Source: Mogibacterium sp. (lineage in GTDB: Bacteria > Bacillota > Clostridia > Peptostreptococcales > Anaerovoracaceae). Taken from it: a DNA stretch of 64,000 bases. Positions 52,445-60,281 of this stretch are shown here, piece by piece; position 1 is the stretch's first letter; every line of letters begins with the position of its first letter. The stretch covers positions 1-64,000 of the forward strand of contig JAFWGQ010000066.1 of the NCBI GenBank assembly GCA_017512365.1, read 5' to 3'. The notes under the pieces were generated by a model. It saw nothing but the letters and a program-made list of their open reading frames with translations, made no database searches and was not told the DNA's origin. The translations under genes and the position numbers were made by a program.

Positions 52445-55138
52445 TTATTTCGGCACTGTGACCTTGATGCTCTTTGATACGCCGTTGTGTGCGTATACAT
52501 ATATCCTGCAGCTGCCCTTGCCTTTGGCGGTGATCCTGCCGCTCTTCGATACTGTCGCTACCTTCTTGTCGGATGACAGATATCTGAGTTTCGATGTGTG
52601 GCTCTTTGGCATCAGCTTTTTCTTTTTGTTGACCTTGTTGACCTTCGCTTTGACCCTGAAGGTCCTGCCCTTCTTCAGGGACAACTTGTTTTTCTTGATG
52701 TTCCTGATCCTCACGCTCCCGGCGTTGGTGTATTTCCCGGTTCCGTTTCCGGTGTAGGCATGCACCGTCGGGCTTTTCTTTACATAGGACTTTTTGCCGT
52801 TCCTGTAGACGTATGCTTTGACATAGGCCTTGTATGCCGTTCCTTTCTCAAGACCCGATCTGGTCCAACTGAAAGTTTTGTTGCCTTTGACGGTCCTGAC
52901 CTTCCTGCACTTTGCTTTCTTCCCGCCGCGGTTGCACTGTGCAAAGAAAATGTCGTAGCCTGCTGCTCCCCGGATCCTGTTCCAGCTGATGGTCAAGCTT
53001 TTCCTGCCCTTTGCCGTCATCCTGGCCATCGGAGTGCCGCTGACCTTTGCCGTCGTTCCGGCCGTTGGTGCATCGCCCTCTGCCGGCGCCGCTTCCTTTC
53101 TGACTTCGGCGCTGAGACAGACTCCTCCTCCTTTTGGAACAACGAGATAGAAGTTGCCGTTTTCGTCTTTTGAAAGAGCTGTCTTTTTCTCTTTTCCGTT
53201 GTATGCAGCAACGATCTGATAACCTTCGTCAGCCTTCAGTATCACCTTATCGCCTTCATGCGCCACATCAAATCCGTGGGATCTGGCGAGGGCCCTGCCG
53301 TCTGCATCAAGCGCTCTGATCGTGCCGCCCGCCGCAGGCTGTTCTGTCCTGATGATGTAGTTTATCTTCTTTTCGAAAGCTCTGTCTGCGCCGGCCGGAG
53401 CAACGCCGTCAGGAAGGTTGCCTGAATCTTCCGTATAATACTCCGCCACGTTTCCATTTTCGTTTACTCTTATTTTCCAGGCAGTAAGATTTAACCTGTG
53501 CATTGAAGCAACACGATTTTCATCGTTTTCAGGTAAAAGAAGTTTTGCGTGGTGCTTATAAACCAATACACCGACGTTATCCGCCTGTATTTCATTTTCA
53601 ACCAGGATGTCTGTTGCTGTCAGGTGCGAATAATCAGATTCAATAAACATAATGCCTTTGTCATCAGAAATTAAATTTCCAAGCACATGTACGAATTGCT
53701 TTCCCTCCGGCAGGGAAGTATTCCCGTGATTTTCGCTGTGTGTCATTCCGGCTTTAACAGCAGCCGAACGATTTTTCTCTGATTGCGCTTTAATGTCTCC
53801 CTGAATGTCAGCTGTCAATTTGCCGGATCCATCAGCCACTGTTAAACCTGTGCTTAAGGGCATGCTGACAGGCATGCTTTGAACGTCTATATCCCCTTTA
53901 CTGACTGCTGTTATACCGCCTTTGCCATCCGAAAACGTAAGATCTCCGTCTTCATCTTCTGCCGAAACAGCGGCCCCCTGAACAAATGATCCTTCGGAGA
54001 GAATGCCTCCTTTGATCATGATACTGGCTGGCTGATTATTTGACATCGCCGCAACACCAAATGCGTAGTTTCCTGCGCTTGCCGAAATATTGCCGCCAAC
54101 CGTAACATTGCCGTCGTCCGTATAGATTCCCTGAGCAACGCCATCAGAACTTAATGCCGTAACATTGCCTCCGACTTTGACCTCGGCATGTTCTGATTTT
54201 TTAGCGGCGGTAACAGAAACACCTTGTGCATATTTGGCTTTTCCTGATGTCGAAACATTATCTCTTACATCCACATATGCGCTGCCGTTCGCATCAGCAC
54301 GCACGGTGACACCGGCAAGGACTTGTCCACCGCCCTCAAACACTGCAGAAACGCTTCCGCTTACTTTCCCGCTTGCGGTCTTCCCGTTCGCACCATGGGC
54401 GACGATGTGGTAATTTTCATAGTGTTCAAATTTGTCGTCGATCTCGGCATGTTCCCCCGGGTTGATCTCCACTCTGTGTGACCCTTCTATCACTGTCGAC
54501 CTGGATCCTGGCCGGAAATTGCTGATGCGTTCTCCTTCCGTCTGCATGATCTGAGACATTGAACCGCTGCGCAAACTGTCAAGCGCCGCATCCCCGGGCA
54601 GGCTGTCCGCAAAGGCAGAGTGCGGGCTCAGGAGGACTCCGGTCAACAGACCTGCTGCGGCGATTTTGCGAAGCCTGCGTCCGTCCATGCTGCAGACCCT
54701 TCTCCCGTCGGATCTTTTTCTGTTTGCCGCTTCCTTGCTGGCCACCTGCCGGCTCGTCATTTCCAGGACCCGCGCTTTTTTGAAATCGTAGGTTCCTCTG
54801 TGCGCAATGGCCAGGCGATAGATGGAATCCTCCGGCAGATCGTCAGCGTCAAACCTGTAGAAGCGATCGTCATCCCGGTAAGGGATCTTCAAAATGCAAT
54901 AGTCCTTGCGGTCGCATTTCTCCCTGTACCGCAGGACGCCGTCCAGATCTAAGTACGGCCTGCCTTCGGTCATGATCTCATTGTTGAACGCCTTCACGGA
55001 GTCCGCCAGACTTCCCGTAAAGAACACGAAGTCATCCCGGGATCTGATGGACTTATCCTTCAGTATGCTTTCCACATTGCTCTTCAATGTGTAGTGATAC
55101 AGATATCTGGTTTTCGGACTTATTTTCCTTGCTCTCAT
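52445..55138 (-). CDS. Chimeric secreted beta-solenoid protein with ART-like N-terminus
   Basis: 897 residues from the ATG after AAGGGGGGAG. Residues about 10-140 (YLYHYTLKSNVESILKDKSI, DDFVFFTGSLADSV) resemble ADP-ribosyltransferase-type domains of the DarT/DUF4433 kind. A signal-like helix (LRKIAAAGLLTGVLLSPHSAFA) follows at about 155-178, then repeated GGNVTA-type beta-solenoid sequence (about 230-530), an Fn3-like domain and a bacterial Ig-like domain. The last 90 residues are nearly identical to the 55.3 kb protein. Either the N-terminal domain stays inside, or translation starts further down. Confidence 0.7.
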   Translation of the reverse strand: MRARKISPKTRYLYHYTLKSNVESILKDKSIRSRDDFVFFTGSLADSVKAFNNEIMTEGRPYLDLDGVLRYREKCDRKDYCILKIPYRDDDRFYRFDADDLPEDSIYRLAIAHRGTYDFKKARVLEMTSRQVASKEAANRKRSDGRRVCSMDGRRLRKIAAAGLLTGVLLSPHSAFADSLPGDAALDSLRSGSMSQIMQTEGERISNFRPGSRSTVIEGSHRVEINPGEHAEIDDKFEHYENYHIVAHGANGKTASGKVSGSVSAVFEGGGQVLAGVTVRADANGSAYVDVRDNVSTSGKAKYAQGVSVTAAKKSEHAEVKVGGNVTALSSDGVAQGIYTDDGNVTVGGNISASAGNYAFGVAAMSNNQPASIMIKGGILSEGSFVQGAAVSAEDEDGDLTFSDGKGGITAVSKGDIDVQSMPVSMPLSTGLTVADGSGKLTADIQGDIKAQSEKNRSAAVKAGMTHSENHGNTSLPEGKQFVHVLGNLISDDKGIMFIESDYSHLTATDILVENEIQADNVGVLVYKHHAKLLLPENDENRVASMHRLNLTAWKIRVNENGNVAEYYTEDSGNLPDGVAPAGADRAFEKKINYIIRTEQPAAGGTIRALDADGRALARSHGFDVAHEGDKVILKADEGYQIVAAYNGKEKKTALSKDENGNFYLVVPKGGGVCLSAEVRKEAAPAEGDAPTAGTTAKVSGTPMARMTAKGRKSLTISWNRIRGAAGYDIFFAQCNRGGKKAKCRKVRTVKGNKTFSWTRSGLEKGTAYKAYVKAYVYRNGKKSYVKKSPTVHAYTGNGTGKYTNAGSVRIRNIKKNKLSLKKGRTFRVKAKVNKVNKKKKLMPKSHTSKLRYLSSDKKVATVSKSGRITAKGKGSCRIYVYAHNGVSKSIKVTVPK

Positions 55139-55196
55139 AGTACGCTCCCCCCTTCTGATCATTATCGAGAGACTAATGCTGATCTGTTATGGGCAT

Positions 55197-55264
55197 AGTC
55201 TATCAAAACAGATACCGGAGCAGAACCGATTCTGCATGAACGTTGTTTAAAGCGCATGAAAGTG
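55197..55264 (-). promoter_or_regulatory. Promoter with 31-bp tandem element (copy 2)
   Basis: Minus strand: element 55234-55264 (half-sites ACTTTCATGC and ACGTTCATGC, 20 bp apart); 8 bp; -35 TTCTGC (55220-55225); 17-bp spacer; -10 TAGACT (55197-55202). Leads to the gene at 52445-55138. Confidence 0.75.
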
Positions 55265-55282
55265 GGACTGCACCCGATGAAA

Positions 55283-55304
55283 GCGCCCCACCGAAGTGAG
55301 GCGC
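55283..55304 (-). terminator. Terminator of the 55.3-57.7 kb gene
   Basis: GCGCCCCAC (55283-55291) pairs with GTGAGGCGC (55296-55304), with one G.U on the RNA, around a TTCG loop on the minus strand. CTTTC follows. The 31-bp element begins about 20 bp downstream. Confidence 0.65.
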
Positions 55305-55335
55305 CGGATCAAAACATCCTATTGATAGTTCTTTA

Positions 55336-57723
55336 TCAAGGCACTGTTACCCTGATGCTCTTTGATACGCCGTTGTGGGCAAAGACATATATCGTACATT
55401 TACCCGTTCCTTTGGCGGTGATCCTGCCGCTCTTCGATACTGTCGCTACCTTCCTGTCGGATGACAGATATCTGAGTTTCGATGTGTGGCTCTTTGGCAT
55501 CAGCTTTTTCTTTTTGTTGACCTTGTTGACCTTCGCTTTGATCCTGAAGGTCTTTCCCTTCTTCAGGGAAAGTTTTCCCTTCCTGACGTTCCTGAGAGTC
55601 ACGCTTTTGGCATTGGTGAAGTTCCCGGTTCCGTTTCCTGTGTAGGAGTGCACCGCGGGGCTCTTTCTGATGTAGGTCTTCTTTCCGGCCTTCATGGTGT
55701 AGGCCTTGACGTAGAATTTGTACGCCGTGCCTTTTTTCAGTCCTGATTTTTTCCATACGAAGGTCTTGTTGCCCTTGATGGTCTTCACCTTCCTGTAGGC
55801 AAACTTCTTGCCGTGGCGGTTGCACTTTGCGAGGAAAATGTCATAGCCGGCGACTCCTTTGACCTTGTTCCACCTGATGGTCATTTTTGTTTTTCCCGCT
55901 TTCACCTTTGAGAGCAGTATACCGCCGGTCTTCCCGGGAGTCGGCGTTGGATCAGACTTGTTTCCTCTTTCGTATTTATTCACAAATTCGCAGATCTTAA
56001 CTTCATTTTTACCATCCAGGATCGTCTGCTTTGTACAAAGCATGTCGTCGGGATCATCCGGATCGGGTTCAACGACATATTTAACGGTGTAAACTTTATC
56101 GTCGTACGTATATCCGGCAGCGCTTTCGTTCAGCTCACGGACATTATAGATGTATTCGCCCGGCTTCTTAAACGTAAGGCCGGGAATTTCAGAATTCGCT
56201 TCCGTTTGTCCTTTTTCCACCTTTAGCTTAACTGTTGCAGCAGTACTCTTACCGGACTGTCCCGAAGGAAAACCCGTGCCTTCCATCACACACGTGAATT
56301 CCTGATCTTTATCGGGAACATCGCCTGTAATGATCTTACGGACCGGAATCGGTTCCGATGCAGCGCCCGGGAGTTTCCACGTCACGCTGATGTTCTTGTT
56401 TTCATTCACAGTATCTTCGCCAAAAGTGTACTTATAATAATCGATTTCAGATGAGTCTGCCTTGTACACGATGCCCGTTGGATATACCCTGGTACCGTTG
56501 ACCGTTAATGTATCCAGTATATATCCGGGATCCGGCGTCATTTTGTAAGTTACTTCTTTTCCATGAGGAACAGCGTAGGTATACGGGGTATTAACATTGC
56601 CGCCGTCTAATTTTCTGAATTTATTTTTTTCTGCATCCGTGTCATGGATCTGACCGTCCGTCCATAATACGATCTCCCCGTTGTCTCCGGAAAATGAAGT
56701 AAAGCTATGGGTCAGATCATAGTTCATGAAGTGTATTTCGGATGGTTGGAAATCCGGGCCTGAACTTGCCCATGCTCTTGTAATATATCCATTATTTTTT
56801 CTGTCATCTGATCGTCCTCCCGCCCTTACGGCAATCGCCAGGCCGAAATCGTACGGATCAGTGGAAGGAACGGCAGCCTTGCTGTTTACCATAAATCGAT
56901 GTTCATAACCGCCGGAGGTTCTGTTCCAGCCGCCACCGGACGGATTATCTGTAATATTGGTTGATTGAGGTAAATAAATATCGGATTCGCTGTTGATGCC
57001 ATACAAAGGCTCAACAGATTCAGAATAATTCTGGTTACCGTAATCATTCACGATATTTGAAGAACTGTTTTTAATATTTATATCACTTGCAGTAAAGAAA
57101 AAGCTTTCCTCCTCATCGCTTATGCGGCCCCCCTTGCCTGCTCTGAATTTGATTTCCGATCTGATGGCAAAATGTTTGTCTGAATTTTTCACAGAGAGAG
57201 GAGTCAGTGACAGAGGTTTTCCGTTACTGTGATCTCCGGCATATGCGATGCGAATTTTTTCATTATCATATTCTTCGGGCTTGCCTTTCTCTCTTATGAC
57301 ATTTATTTCATCAAAAATAACTTCCAGATTTTCCCTTGTTCCATCGCGCATGATCGCGGCGTCTTTATACACAAAAGTAAAATTTCCCAACCTCTTGTAA
57401 TCCGCATTGACATCAACGCCTTCCGCATACGCGTATCCGTCACTAAATGTAAAGACTATGCTGGTTCCGCTGTTAGGCAGTTGATCCAGTTTCCCGGGTT
57501 CGGTAAACACCAGATTGTCTTTGTGTATTTTGCTTCTGTCGATGGTGATCGTTGTGATCGGTGCGTCTTTGGCAAAATTACTTACATCGCCGTTTTTTAT
57601 CACGCTCGGGTCAGTGTTCTCACGAGCATAGGCCGTATCGCTCATCACAGGTATCATCGTAAATACCACAGCCAGCGACATCAGCATGGCCAGCATTTTG
57701 CTTTTCATCTTCTTTTTCATCAT
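55336..57723 (-). CDS. Secreted pilin-like / Fn3 / Ig-like protein
   Basis: 795 residues. RBS GAGGAGGATCACG; a signal peptide (LAMLMSLAVVFTMIPVMSDTAYA) is followed by a beta-rich region to about 460. A Spy0128/Cna_B-like pilin domain follows (VRKIITGDVPDKDQEFTCVMEG ... YIYNVRELNESAAGYTYDD), which in related proteins forms isopeptide bonds. Fn3 and bacterial Ig-like domains close the protein. No LPXTG motif is visible. Likely a cell-surface or matrix protein. Confidence 0.8.
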   Translation of the reverse strand: MMKKKMKSKMLAMLMSLAVVFTMIPVMSDTAYARENTDPSVIKNGDVSNFAKDAPITTITIDRSKIHKDNLVFTEPGKLDQLPNSGTSIVFTFSDGYAYAEGVDVNADYKRLGNFTFVYKDAAIMRDGTRENLEVIFDEINVIREKGKPEEYDNEKIRIAYAGDHSNGKPLSLTPLSVKNSDKHFAIRSEIKFRAGKGGRISDEEESFFFTASDINIKNSSSNIVNDYGNQNYSESVEPLYGINSESDIYLPQSTNITDNPSGGGWNRTSGGYEHRFMVNSKAAVPSTDPYDFGLAIAVRAGGRSDDRKNNGYITRAWASSGPDFQPSEIHFMNYDLTHSFTSFSGDNGEIVLWTDGQIHDTDAEKNKFRKLDGGNVNTPYTYAVPHGKEVTYKMTPDPGYILDTLTVNGTRVYPTGIVYKADSSEIDYYKYTFGEDTVNENKNISVTWKLPGAASEPIPVRKIITGDVPDKDQEFTCVMEGTGFPSGQSGKSTAATVKLKVEKGQTEANSEIPGLTFKKPGEYIYNVRELNESAAGYTYDDKVYTVKYVVEPDPDDPDDMLCTKQTILDGKNEVKICEFVNKYERGNKSDPTPTPGKTGGILLSKVKAGKTKMTIRWNKVKGVAGYDIFLAKCNRHGKKFAYRKVKTIKGNKTFVWKKSGLKKGTAYKFYVKAYTMKAGKKTYIRKSPAVHSYTGNGTGNFTNAKSVTLRNVRKGKLSLKKGKTFRIKAKVNKVNKKKKLMPKSHTSKLRYLSSDRKVATVSKSGRITAKGTGKCTIYVFAHNGVSKSIRVTVP

Positions 57724-57818
57724 CGTGATCCTCCTCGTGATATGCCATCATGCGAGTATGCTCTGTAACGATTTCACTTATTGGTTGTGATTCTTACGGG
57801 TTTTACTCACTTAAAAAC

Positions 57819-57864
57819 GCCGGAAACACAATGCGGCAGATCGGTGTCACATTACATTTCCGGC
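57819..57864 (-). terminator. Intrinsic terminator in the leader of the 57.7 kb gene
   Basis: GCCGGAAA (57819-57826) pairs with TTTCCGGC (57857-57864). On the minus strand GTTTTT follows. It lies downstream of the promoter at 57893-57921 and upstream of the ATG at 57723. It may be the comF terminator or a leader attenuator. Confidence 0.75.
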
Positions 57865-57892
57865 GGGCATCTGCTCGTCATTGATTATGTGC

Positions 57893-57960
57893 ATTCTATC
57901 ATGCGATCCTCTGAATTGATATCGGATCTGCATGAACGTTGTCTAAAGCGCATGAAAGTG
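57893..57960 (-). promoter_or_regulatory. Promoter with 31-bp tandem element (copy 3)
   Basis: Minus strand: element 57930-57960 (ACTTTCATGC and ACGTTCATGC, 20 bp apart); 8 bp; -35 TATCAA (57916-57921); 17-bp spacer; -10 TAGAAT (57893-57898). Weak -35, as expected for an activated promoter. The element starts 8 bp after the comF stop. Confidence 0.75.
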
Positions 57961-57967
57961 TGTTTCA

Positions 57968-58747
57968 TCACGACACTATCATGTCCGCGCCGCCGGCGTA
58001 GGCCAGAAAGTCCACGCGCGAGGCGCCGGCAGCTTTGAGCAGTGACGCGATCTCATCGATCGTCGAGCCTGTCGTATATATGTCGTCGATGAGCAGTATG
58101 CTCCTCCCTTCGATCAGAGGATGCCTGCGCTCCCTGAGCTCAAAAGCGCCGCTTATGTTGAGACGTCTTTCTTCTGCTCCGAGCCCTTTCATCGGCGCGG
58201 TGTCTCTCGTCCTCATGACCATGCCCGTATCGCACGCTATGCCTGCTCTTTTCGCGAAGCTCTCAGCCATGAGGTCTGCGTGGTTGAAGCCCCTCTTCTT
58301 TTTCTTTGATCTGTGGATCGGTACGGGCACGACAAGATCGTACATCCCCGCCAGAGCGTCTTCTCCGTACTCAGCCGCCATGCGGTCATGCATTATCTCT
58401 CCCAGAGTACCTCCTATGTCGCTCCTTGAGCCGTACTTGAAGGCGAATATGAGGGACTGCTCGACGGCTCCGTAACCGGCGCAGGCGTGTCCCCTGTCAA
58501 AGCTGCGGTCCGCTTCCATGCTGCAGGCAAAGCACTTCTCTCCCGGATCGCTGTACGCGAGAGGCTTGCCGCATTTGGCGCAGCGCCTTTCAGTGACCCA
58601 GTTCGACGCCTCCATGCATTCGTTGCACAGCCTGTAGGTGCGGCTGTCGTCTGTTATCTTGCCGCAGCTGATGCAGTAGAGGTTCATGGGGTAAACCAGA
58701 TCGAGCAGCTTATTCCCCGTTCTCCTGATCCATTCTCCTTTGCTCAT
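57968..58747 (-). CDS. comF: ComF-family phosphoribosyltransferase-like protein
   Basis: 259 residues. N-terminal zinc-finger cysteines CISCGKI and CNECM, then CAKCGK and CFACS; C-terminal PRTase motif SILLIDDIYTTGSTIDE near residue 218. ComF proteins work in DNA uptake with the ComE/ComF helicase, but no comFA is seen here. It is 3 bp downstream of the PfkB kinase gene. Confidence 0.9.
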   Translation of the reverse strand: MSKGEWIRRTGNKLLDLVYPMNLYCISCGKITDDSRTYRLCNECMEASNWVTERRCAKCGKPLAYSDPGEKCFACSMEADRSFDRGHACAGYGAVEQSLIFAFKYGSRSDIGGTLGEIMHDRMAAEYGEDALAGMYDLVVPVPIHRSKKKKRGFNHADLMAESFAKRAGIACDTGMVMRTRDTAPMKGLGAEERRLNISGAFELRERRHPLIEGRSILLIDDIYTTGSTIDEIASLLKAAGASRVDFLAYAGGADMIVS

Positions 58748-58750
58748 GCC

Positions 58751-59698
58751 TCAGTCCTTGTCCACGTCCAGTCCGAATTCGGCAGGCAGGAACCTCGGAC
58801 ATACGTTCTCATCGGTGATGATGACCGAAGCCGAGATCCTGGCCCCTATCTCGCAGGCCTCGCCGAGGGTCTTGCCGTATGTGAGTCCTATCGCCACTCC
58901 CGAGAAGAAGGCGTCGCCCGCTCCCGTAGTATCCTTTACATCGACCTTGGGCGCCGGGCAGTGTCCGTGCTCGCCGTCAAGCGAAGCGTACGCCGCTCCG
59001 TGCTCTCCCATGGTGACTACTATAGCCGGCATCCTTGCCGCACTCACCTTTTCGAGCAGCACTTCTCCCATGTCTTCAGGCGCGACTTCATCGAAGTCCT
59101 CGGTGAAGAGGAGCTCAGCCTCCTGGCGGTTGCACACCAGACAGTCCACGTGCTGGAGAAGATCTCTTCTCTCTATCGCGATCGACATGTTGGATACCGG
59201 AGCGTATACCTTCTTTTTGTGCTTCTGCGCGAGTTCTATGACCTTCTTGAGGATAGGCACCTCGATGTCGAACTCGACCGCTATGCTGTCGGCGTATCTG
59301 AATATCTCGTCGCCCTTCTCCTCCAGCATCCCCAGCATCGGCATGAGATCGGGACGCTTGGATATGGACGCCACTACGTCGCCGCTGTTGTCGAAAACAG
59401 CGAGCCATGTGCCTAGTCCGTCGTCGGTGCGCGTTATGTACTCCGTGTTGCAGCGGTGCTTGGCCAGTTTGTCCGCTACCTCCGTGCTTATGTTCCGCCG
59501 GTCGAGCACGGTGACGAAGGTCGGCCTGAGCTCGACGTTCGCTATGTCTTCAGCTATGTTCCGTCCGACTCCGCCGTGCACCTCGACCACGAAGCCGGAG
59601 TTGCGCCCCGTCGGAATGTACTGCGAGTACGGATACCCCTTGATATCCACGAACGCAGCCCCGAACACCACTATGCCGTTGTCTTTCTTCTTAGCCAT
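58751..59698 (-). CDS. PfkB-family carbohydrate/nucleoside kinase
   Basis: 315 residues. The C-terminal DTTGAGDAFFSG motif at about 275 with the catalytic Asp is intact, and the GGVGRNIAEDIA motif near residue 38 is the N-terminal PfkB signature. Substrate could be a sugar or pseudouridine; the protein does not show which. It is probably co-transcribed with comF. Confidence 0.88.
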   Translation of the reverse strand: MAKKKDNGIVVFGAAFVDIKGYPYSQYIPTGRNSGFVVEVHGGVGRNIAEDIANVELRPTFVTVLDRRNISTEVADKLAKHRCNTEYITRTDDGLGTWLAVFDNSGDVVASISKRPDLMPMLGMLEEKGDEIFRYADSIAVEFDIEVPILKKVIELAQKHKKKVYAPVSNMSIAIERRDLLQHVDCLVCNRQEAELLFTEDFDEVAPEDMGEVLLEKVSAARMPAIVVTMGEHGAAYASLDGEHGHCPAPKVDVKDTTGAGDAFFSGVAIGLTYGKTLGEACEIGARISASVIITDENVCPRFLPAEFGLDVDKD

Positions 59699-59944
59699 AC
59701 TGACCTCCCTGAGTAACTAAATAATTCTATACTATCAGTCACATATCGTTTATCTGTTAGTTTTTCAATGCTTCAAAGAAAAAGTCTGCTTATTTCACAA
59801 AAGTGCTTTTTGCCGTAACACACTTTTTGAAAAGTACCTTTCCCGACTGTCTTTTGCTCTCCTATTTTCTATCAAAAAGTACTATTTTGCAATAAAAACT
59901 GACCCTTATACCAACGGGCCAGCGTTAAGTAAATAATCTCCCAA
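59699..59944. other. AT-rich gap
   Basis: About 245 bp of AT-rich sequence between the PfkB gene and two tiny reading frames. It has several runs of T or A and short ACTTTTTG-like words. No gene, terminator or known regulatory site is supported. Confidence 0.4.
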
Positions 59945-60040
59945 CTAAGGATATGTTTTAAATATAGAAGCGTCTCTTCTGTCTTCTTCCATTACAATAC
60001 CCGATGAACTTTCTTCTCTTTCTTGTTGAGTAGTCCTCAT
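59945..60040 (-). CDS. Tiny downstream frame (31 residues)
   Basis: MRTTQQEREESSSGIVMEED... followed by a stop. The ATG overlaps the stop of the 34-residue frame (ATGA), which would allow translational coupling. Composition is hydrophilic. It may be a real pair or the remnants of one gene after decay. Confidence 0.3.
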   Translation of the reverse strand: MRTTQQEREESSSGIVMEEDRRDASIFKTYP

Positions 60041-60141
60041 ATCCATTCTGCCTGAGCATTGATCTCAGAAATAGATGTGTCGCGGGTACACACGGTCTTT
60101 ACCCAGTTGTCAGCTTTGTTTATCAATTTGATGCTGTACAT
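60037..60141 (-). CDS. Small peptide (34 residues)
   Basis: MYSIKLINKADNWVKTVCTR then a hydrophilic tail ending EWI. RBS AAAAAAGGAGGACGACCT is excellent. An inverted repeat GTATCA/TGATAC (60168-60173/60179-60184) lies about 30 bp upstream and could be an operator. The peptide resembles the N-terminus of longer phage-type small proteins, so truncation is possible. Confidence 0.45.
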   Translation of the reverse strand: MYSIKLINKADNWVKTVCTRDTSISEINAQAEWI

Positions 60142-60245
60142 AGGTCGTCCTCCTTTTTTGCTTTTTTGTATCATGAGGTGATACCTATGTCTACAAGACA
60201 AACAAAAATCGGGGAAATAATGTCGGATTTCGGGAAAAACGTCAT

Positions 60246-60274
60246 AAAAAAAGCAGCCCCGCGAACGAGGCTGC
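60246..60274 (-). terminator. Terminator of the 60.3 kb secreted protein
   Basis: GCAGCCCCG (60253-60261) pairs with CGAGGCTGC (60266-60274) around CGAA; on the minus strand TTTTTTT follows (60246-60252). Confidence 0.9.
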
Positions 60275-60281
60275 CTTGCGA

